DNA of 64,000 nucleotides from Pempheris klunzingeri (Eukaryota; Chordata; Actinopteri; Acropomatiformes; Pempheridae): positions 23,388,191 through 23,452,190 of the forward strand of contig NC_092026.1 of assembly GCF_042242105.1 (NCBI RefSeq). The letters run 5' to 3'. Position numbers and translations under genes: made by a program. Below are positions 35,105-64,000 of the stretch, piece after piece; position 1 is the first letter of the stretch, and each line of letters starts with the position of its first letter. The notes under the pieces were generated by a model that did not search any database, had not been told where the DNA came from, and saw only the letters and a program-made list of their open reading frames with translations.

Positions 35105-35399
35105 TTATCTGATTTAGCTGAGCTTATCTGTTTATGTGTGTTTGACACAATTTCACTCCAAAGGAGTTCACTCACTTTACTTCCTGTCAGAATCCTCTGT
35201 ACTGTAAAATCTCATCATCTTCTTCTTCTTCTTTTATCATTAACCTAATTTGCTAGTTTCAATACTGCTTATTTACAATTATCTACTTCTACACATTCAA
35301 ACACATGTATGAATGTTTTTGCATGCTATGTAAGTGTGTTAAAAGTCTTGTTGATTTGCTGGATGCAAAGGCCATGAATGAAGTATATATGAAGCCTCC

Positions 35400-35405
35400 A
35401 ATAAA
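35400..35405 (+). terminator. Poly(A) signal AATAAA for the chemokine receptor
   Basis: AATAAA 296 bases after the receptor stop codon. Confidence 0.6.
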
Positions 35406-35429
35406 TACGCCAATCAAATGATTCTCCTG

Positions 35430-37640
35430 TGTCGTCTGTCCGTTTATGGGAACCATTTTGTTTGTAGTTCTCTGCGCTGCTGTATTTTGTGGTATTGGAC
35501 GAATTGCTTCCCTTTTACGGTAGAACATCTGGAGCAGTTTCCTGCCAGCTAAGCACAATCTTCTGGTGAATCAGTACAAGAGAAACAACTTGAAACACAT
35601 ATATGGTCGTAATGTGTTGAAAATATAGGGCTGTGTGATGCATTCAGTGTGAGTCAATGCTATTGCCAAATACATTTTGGAAAAGTACATGAGAAACACT
35701 GTTTTAACAGCTTCACAGCACTGAAAGCACTCTTATAACTTACAGACGATTTGAATAGTTGGTTCGAGGCGTTACACAAAAAAAACACATTAGAGATACT
35801 AGAGGTACTAGTTTTTCATATGTCATAGAGATCCAGTCATTTAGTTCTAGACTCATTGTTGGAGTAAAACGTGACAATGTCAACAAGTTCTCCAGTGCAA
35901 GCCAGGGATTTGAATCTTGACATTCATGGGGGGAAAGGTGAAGGTCAAGGTGAAACACTGGGCCCTGTTCAGATAAAGGGAAGCAAACTACACTGGAGTA
36001 ATAGACAAAACTGTGAATTACTAATAAATGACTGAGGAATGAATTAGTTATGACCTGACAGTTGATCAATCATCGATCAGTTGAAGTTTCAGAATTGAGG
36101 ACTATATAGATAATGATGAGTTATGAGTCAGTCACTGAGCGACACAAACGTACAAATTACTAACTAATTAATGACTCTTTTTGCTCGTCCCCGAGTGAAG
36201 TGATAAATCATACATAACAGTTACTAAGTAGAGCCTGGATACTTTTTACTAAAGTTACTAAAGTAATACATCATCCTGCAAAACTAACAAGTGGCCACAG
36301 TTTGCTGTGTTGCAGCTGCAATCCTCCAACACACACCTCTTACTTTGAATGGAGACTGAAGGAACTACTTGCAGGGAGGTAAGCTGTTGCTGAGGTTGAC
36401 AGCTGCAGGGATCCTGCGGCCCCTGAGCCTGCTGGCTCCTGTAGCGCCTTCTTTGGGGGGAGGTTTAAGAATTTGGTGATGTTTCTGGTCATATTGTAAT
36501 AGTAATGAAGTGTTTCACCATGAAATCAACTCAGCTGGTTGATGCTTGTCAGAAGACAAAGAAGGTGGAATTAGAGGTTTGGAAAACGTATCATTTGTTC
36601 AACCTTACACCTGAAGAGAGTTTACATCACAGAAACATTTCGTGAAAATAAATAACCCTGCTCCCACATCCAGTCGGTGATCTGTGGTGTTCCTTTTTAT
36701 GATTAGGAAATCAAACAGAACACTCTGAGGTGAAATAGTGAGTATACAGTACACACCTCCTCATTCAATGGTTTTTCAGAGTATCAGGAAATTATTTCTA
36801 TAAGACCAGAACTGTATTTTCGCTGTTAGTTCGTACCACATAATTTCCCAACACACAAGATAAACTCCCAGAGACAGAGATCTCAGTTCAAAGTTTTACT
36901 TGCAACAAGCAAAGAGCTACATCTGCACTGAGCAGTCTCAGTGTCTTTCAAGCATATATGTAACATGTATAAGCAAAGTTCCTCCTCTCAGCAGTCCTCC
37001 TCCTCACCCTGCTCCCTCTCCTCCTCACCCTGCTCCCTCTCCTCCTTGGAGGGGCGGTTGGTGGGAAGCGCAGGTGTCCTGGCTTCTCACTGTTCAAGGC
37101 CTTCTCCAACTCTTCTTTATCTCAACAATGCAAGCACAGTCTGATACATCCTACACCAACACACATCTCTGTGGTCTGTGTAAAGGTCAGAACTATCACA
37201 CAGTCCTGCATCAGGCTAAAACTTCAGGATAATAAAGCATAAATGTACTAACATAAAAACATGTCTGCATATTTGATGTTTTCTAACACCGAGCTTCCTG
37301 CTGGACCACAGTTTAGCAGAAGGTTGCTTTCCTGGGCTTTCTATAGAGAGTTGGATGTGAGCTGCAGATGAGGCAGGGCCACACTCAGGACTGTTCTTAC
37401 TGACTGGCTTTTGTTATGTGATCATTTGATTGGTTCACAGCATGAATGCTGTAATGTTTTTAAACCTTTGTTCACACTGCAGGGAATAAATTAATAACCG
37501 AAGGTTGCAATGCATTTGATTTGCTTCCTTCACTTCTATGATATTCTGTTCTATATTCAAAACATGTACTAAAGCTATTCTTTTTCCAAACCTGTTATTC
37601 TTCCAGACCTTTCATGATTCTCTGAGCTTCGTGTGCTTGC
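35430..37640. other. Spacer between the receptor and cntnap2
   Basis: No recognisable gene. A small tandem duplication of a pyrimidine-rich 24-base block ('tcctcaccctgctccctctc') is at 36997-37045. Confidence 0.5.
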
Positions 37641-37659
37641 AGTGTTTACACCTTTCTCT

Positions 37660-38129
37660 CGTGCCCCCCCCCCCCCCCCCCCCCGGTGGCTGTGTGGACC
37701 CTCCTCACTTCACGGAGCCCTGTGTTGTTGGACGTCTCGGACCGTACCAAGTGGCACACGGAGCGGGGGTGTATTGATCAGTCCGGTTCAGCGGTTGGAC
37801 AGCTCCTGCATGTCTGTGTGACCATGCACCTGGAGCCCGAGGCCCGGCCCGCAGCTACACCGCGTCCTGCTTCCAGAACACTTCCCGAGCTTGTTGGTCA
37901 GACCCCGCTGGAGCACCGCTGGGCTGTCTGATCAGAGGAGAGGGGGCCCAGCTCAGACAATACGCACCGGGGCGGACGGCCGCGCTTTGCTTCGCTGCTA
38001 ATAAAGAAAGCAGCGGAACAACAGAGAGCCCCGCGGAGAGAGAGAAGACCCGCCTGGACCCGCCTGGACCCGCCTGGACCCGCTGCTTTGTCTCCGTCTG
38101 TCTCCTCGACTGTGTGTTTTTCTGTGAAG
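37660..38129 (+). promoter_or_regulatory. Probable cntnap2 promoter and 5' UTR
   Basis: A run of about 22 C (37663-37684) leads into a GC- and CpG-rich stretch (37850-38090) ending at the cntnap2 ATG. A 10-bp tandem repeat (ACCCGCCTGG, about 3.5 copies) is at 38048-38086. No TATA box is obvious. The start site cannot be placed from sequence alone. Confidence 0.5.
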
Positions 38130-62028
<23,899 letters not shown>

Positions 62029-62655
62029 ACCACTCGTACCAACACGGACTCATGACGTTAGGATGTATGTAGTTTTCTAAGCATAGGGATTAGTTGTGAG
62101 GCATCCACCTGTGGAACCTCAAGGATGTAGTGACCGGTTTATCCAAAAACTTTAAGGACAATGGACACCATGGCATTACAGTGTGGGTGTTTAAGCTCAG
62201 GGCGCCGTGCTGACTGGCAGAGCCCGGGTGGAGACGTGGAGCGCTTTATTTCAACTTTATTTACAACAGACAGTGTGACGGGATGAGAGGCTTCAGATGG
62301 TAGAGAGGACGTTACAGGCCTTGAGTGAGCGTGTTCATTAGCTTCTTTCTTTCTGTCCTTATTAATTTTCTGTTTAATTTATGTAATTTATTTATTTATT
62401 CATATTTAAATCATATATTTTTTCATAAGAATACTTTGTTTGCATTTATTTATTTTTATAGATTCATATCTTTATGCTTTTGCGTGCTCCGATAGTATTT
62501 CAGAATTAATGGTCATTCATTTGTTAATTCCGATGATTCTAAACCTCTGTAGCAATGCTCATAACTTCCAGTCCACTTTTTTTTTTTTTTATCATTTGCC
62601 TTAATTTACATTTATTTCGGTAAAGTTTCATTTTAGCCTTAAGACTCAAAATGTT

Positions 62656-62689
<34 letters not shown>

Positions 62690-63030
62690 TCTGTAAAGGA
62701 GATGTTGCCATGACTGTATTCGCATCATTTGGACTAAGAACCGAGGGACAAAGGAATTGCCACACTTCTATTTATTTTTGCATCTACATATCTTACGGTG
62801 TTTCTTATTGACTTTTGAGCAATGATTGCTGAAACTCTTAATGATTGCATCATTTATTCTGCTGTTTTTGCTGCCACATGAGTTCAGGGTTGAGTTTGAA
62901 CTGTTTGTCCTGTGAGAGCAGGTTTTTGACACAGAGGTTGTCTTTTGTTTGCATTGCTAGTACGGGATGAAAAAATGTGTGTCTAAAATTGATACCACAC
63001 ACACTGAGATTTCTTAACAAAATTCCTATT
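62029..63030 (+). other. cntnap2 3' UTR
   Basis: AT-rich sequence after the stop, with several TATTTATTTATT elements (62386-62460), a 13-base T-run at 62578 and a (GT)n run at 62656-62687. No clear AATAAA was seen, so the 3' end is not placed. The AU-rich elements would be consistent with message-stability control. Confidence 0.5.
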
Positions 63031-63079
63031 TAAGGATCACTACAACATTTTGGAAAACTTCTAGATTAAATTCAGGCTC

Positions 63080-64000
63080 AGCGCACCCAGCACAGAGATA
63101 GGTGGGGGGTGAGTTTGGCCTGGCTTAGCACAAAGACTGGAAGCAGAGGGAAACTGCTAGCCTACCTCCATAACCAGTGGACCAATCCAGCTTCCAGCAG
63201 TGCCAAAGCTGTGTGATCTACTCTTTTTATGTCAGTATTTAGAAAGCTCGCTTCAAATGCCAATTTTGTTGTGACCAGAGATAAGACAGAGCTGAAACCT
63301 GACAACCCCACTGTCCCACTGTAAGGACAGGACTTTAAGTGTTCAGTCCAACTCTGAGCAGCCTGGAGAGGCATTGAAAGCTGTGTGTAAAAGAGGGCTG
63401 AGTAGTTAATACTGAGTCCAAAATGGGTTGGACATAAAACAGAAAAGCACTCTTGTCTTTTCTTTGATTTCCTCCTGTTGTTTCTAGTGAAAGGCAACAG
63501 TGACTCACTTCAGTCACACATGCCAGTCTGAACGTGATAGAACGAGGACGACAGAGACAGAGCAAAAATGTGATTAAAAACAAAAATGAAATGAAAATCT
63601 GACATGGTGGTCCTTCAGCAGTGAAGACACTGGAGAAGAGTCTGGATGGGCACTTTTAAACGACAGATCAGAGCAATGAATCCGGCTGTTGACAGGCAGC
63701 ACGGCAGCCGTCTGACTCTCACTAAAATGGGATTAAAAACCAAACTGGTCCTGCCCCCCATCAAGACCCAGGACAAGGCAAGTCAAGTCATCCACAATTC
63801 TGAGACAGCAGGAAGAAAACAAAGCTAGTGTGAGGACACCAGCCCTGGTTGGAAGCTGTGGGTTTTGTTGTAGGAGCTAAGCTAACTTGCCCCCCCGGCT
63901 TCCAGTCCTTGTGTAATGCTAAAACCATTGTGGACCTATTTCTGTGCTGGATGAGAGAAGAAACTGATACTGATCATCTTTCTACTTCTTTGTAAAACAG
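63080..64000. other. Downstream spacer with fish repeats
   Basis: 'cctggcttagcacaaagact' then 'ggaagcagagggaaac' (63118-63155) and the inverted 'gctaagctaacttgccc' then 'cggcttccagtccttgtg' (63877-63915) belong to the repeat seen at 58365. No gene found. Confidence 0.45.

Overview
This is nuclear DNA from a ray-finned fish, most likely a percomorph teleost. The genes are spliced with GT-AG introns, the exons encode vertebrate proteins, and the spacers carry fish-type repeats: Tc1/mariner, hAT, L2/Rex-like LINEs, tRNA-derived SINEs, Ty3/gypsy and ERV remnants, and many (CA)n tracts. All calls come from reading the sequence and from remembered family features; no database search was run.

Layout. 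0-4 kb: repeat-rich spacer with two Tc1 transposase relics. 4.28-9.15 kb (+): a two-exon C2H2 zinc-finger gene whose intron is largely a 2.3 kb, 21-bp minisatellite. 9.76-16.8 kb (-): complete blvra (biliverdin reductase A), six coding exons, 289 aa. 18.2-19.1 kb: an unidentified signal-peptide-like exon. 20.2-24.5 kb (+): a complete coa1-like gene, four coding exons, 152 aa. BLVRA and COA1 are also neighbours on human chromosome 7p, so this looks like conserved synteny. 25.4-25.7 kb: a long perfect palindrome of GT/AT/AC repeats. 26.3-31.3 kb: a decayed endogenous retrovirus with two recognisable LTRs and a tRNA-Ser-type primer binding site, with gypsy, LINE and hAT pieces inside it. 33.9-35.4 kb (+): an intact chemokine-receptor GPCR with the coding sequence in one exon. 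37.7-62.03 kb (+): the whole coding region of a cntnap2 (Caspr2) orthologue, 25 coding exons, 1310 aa, then 3' UTR and repeats to the end.

How the genes relate. There is no operon-like organisation. blvra and coa1 are housekeeping genes for heme breakdown and mitochondrial complex assembly. The chemokine receptor belongs to immune-cell guidance, and cntnap2 encodes a neuronal and axonal adhesion protein. The most unusual points are: the receptor lacks both Asp2.50 and Asn7.49; cntnap2 fits in 24 kb although its human orthologue spans over 2 Mb; (TG)n tracts sit directly against three cntnap2 3' splice sites; and the zinc-finger intron is filled from its first bases with a minisatellite that repeats a splice-donor-like motif about 110 times.
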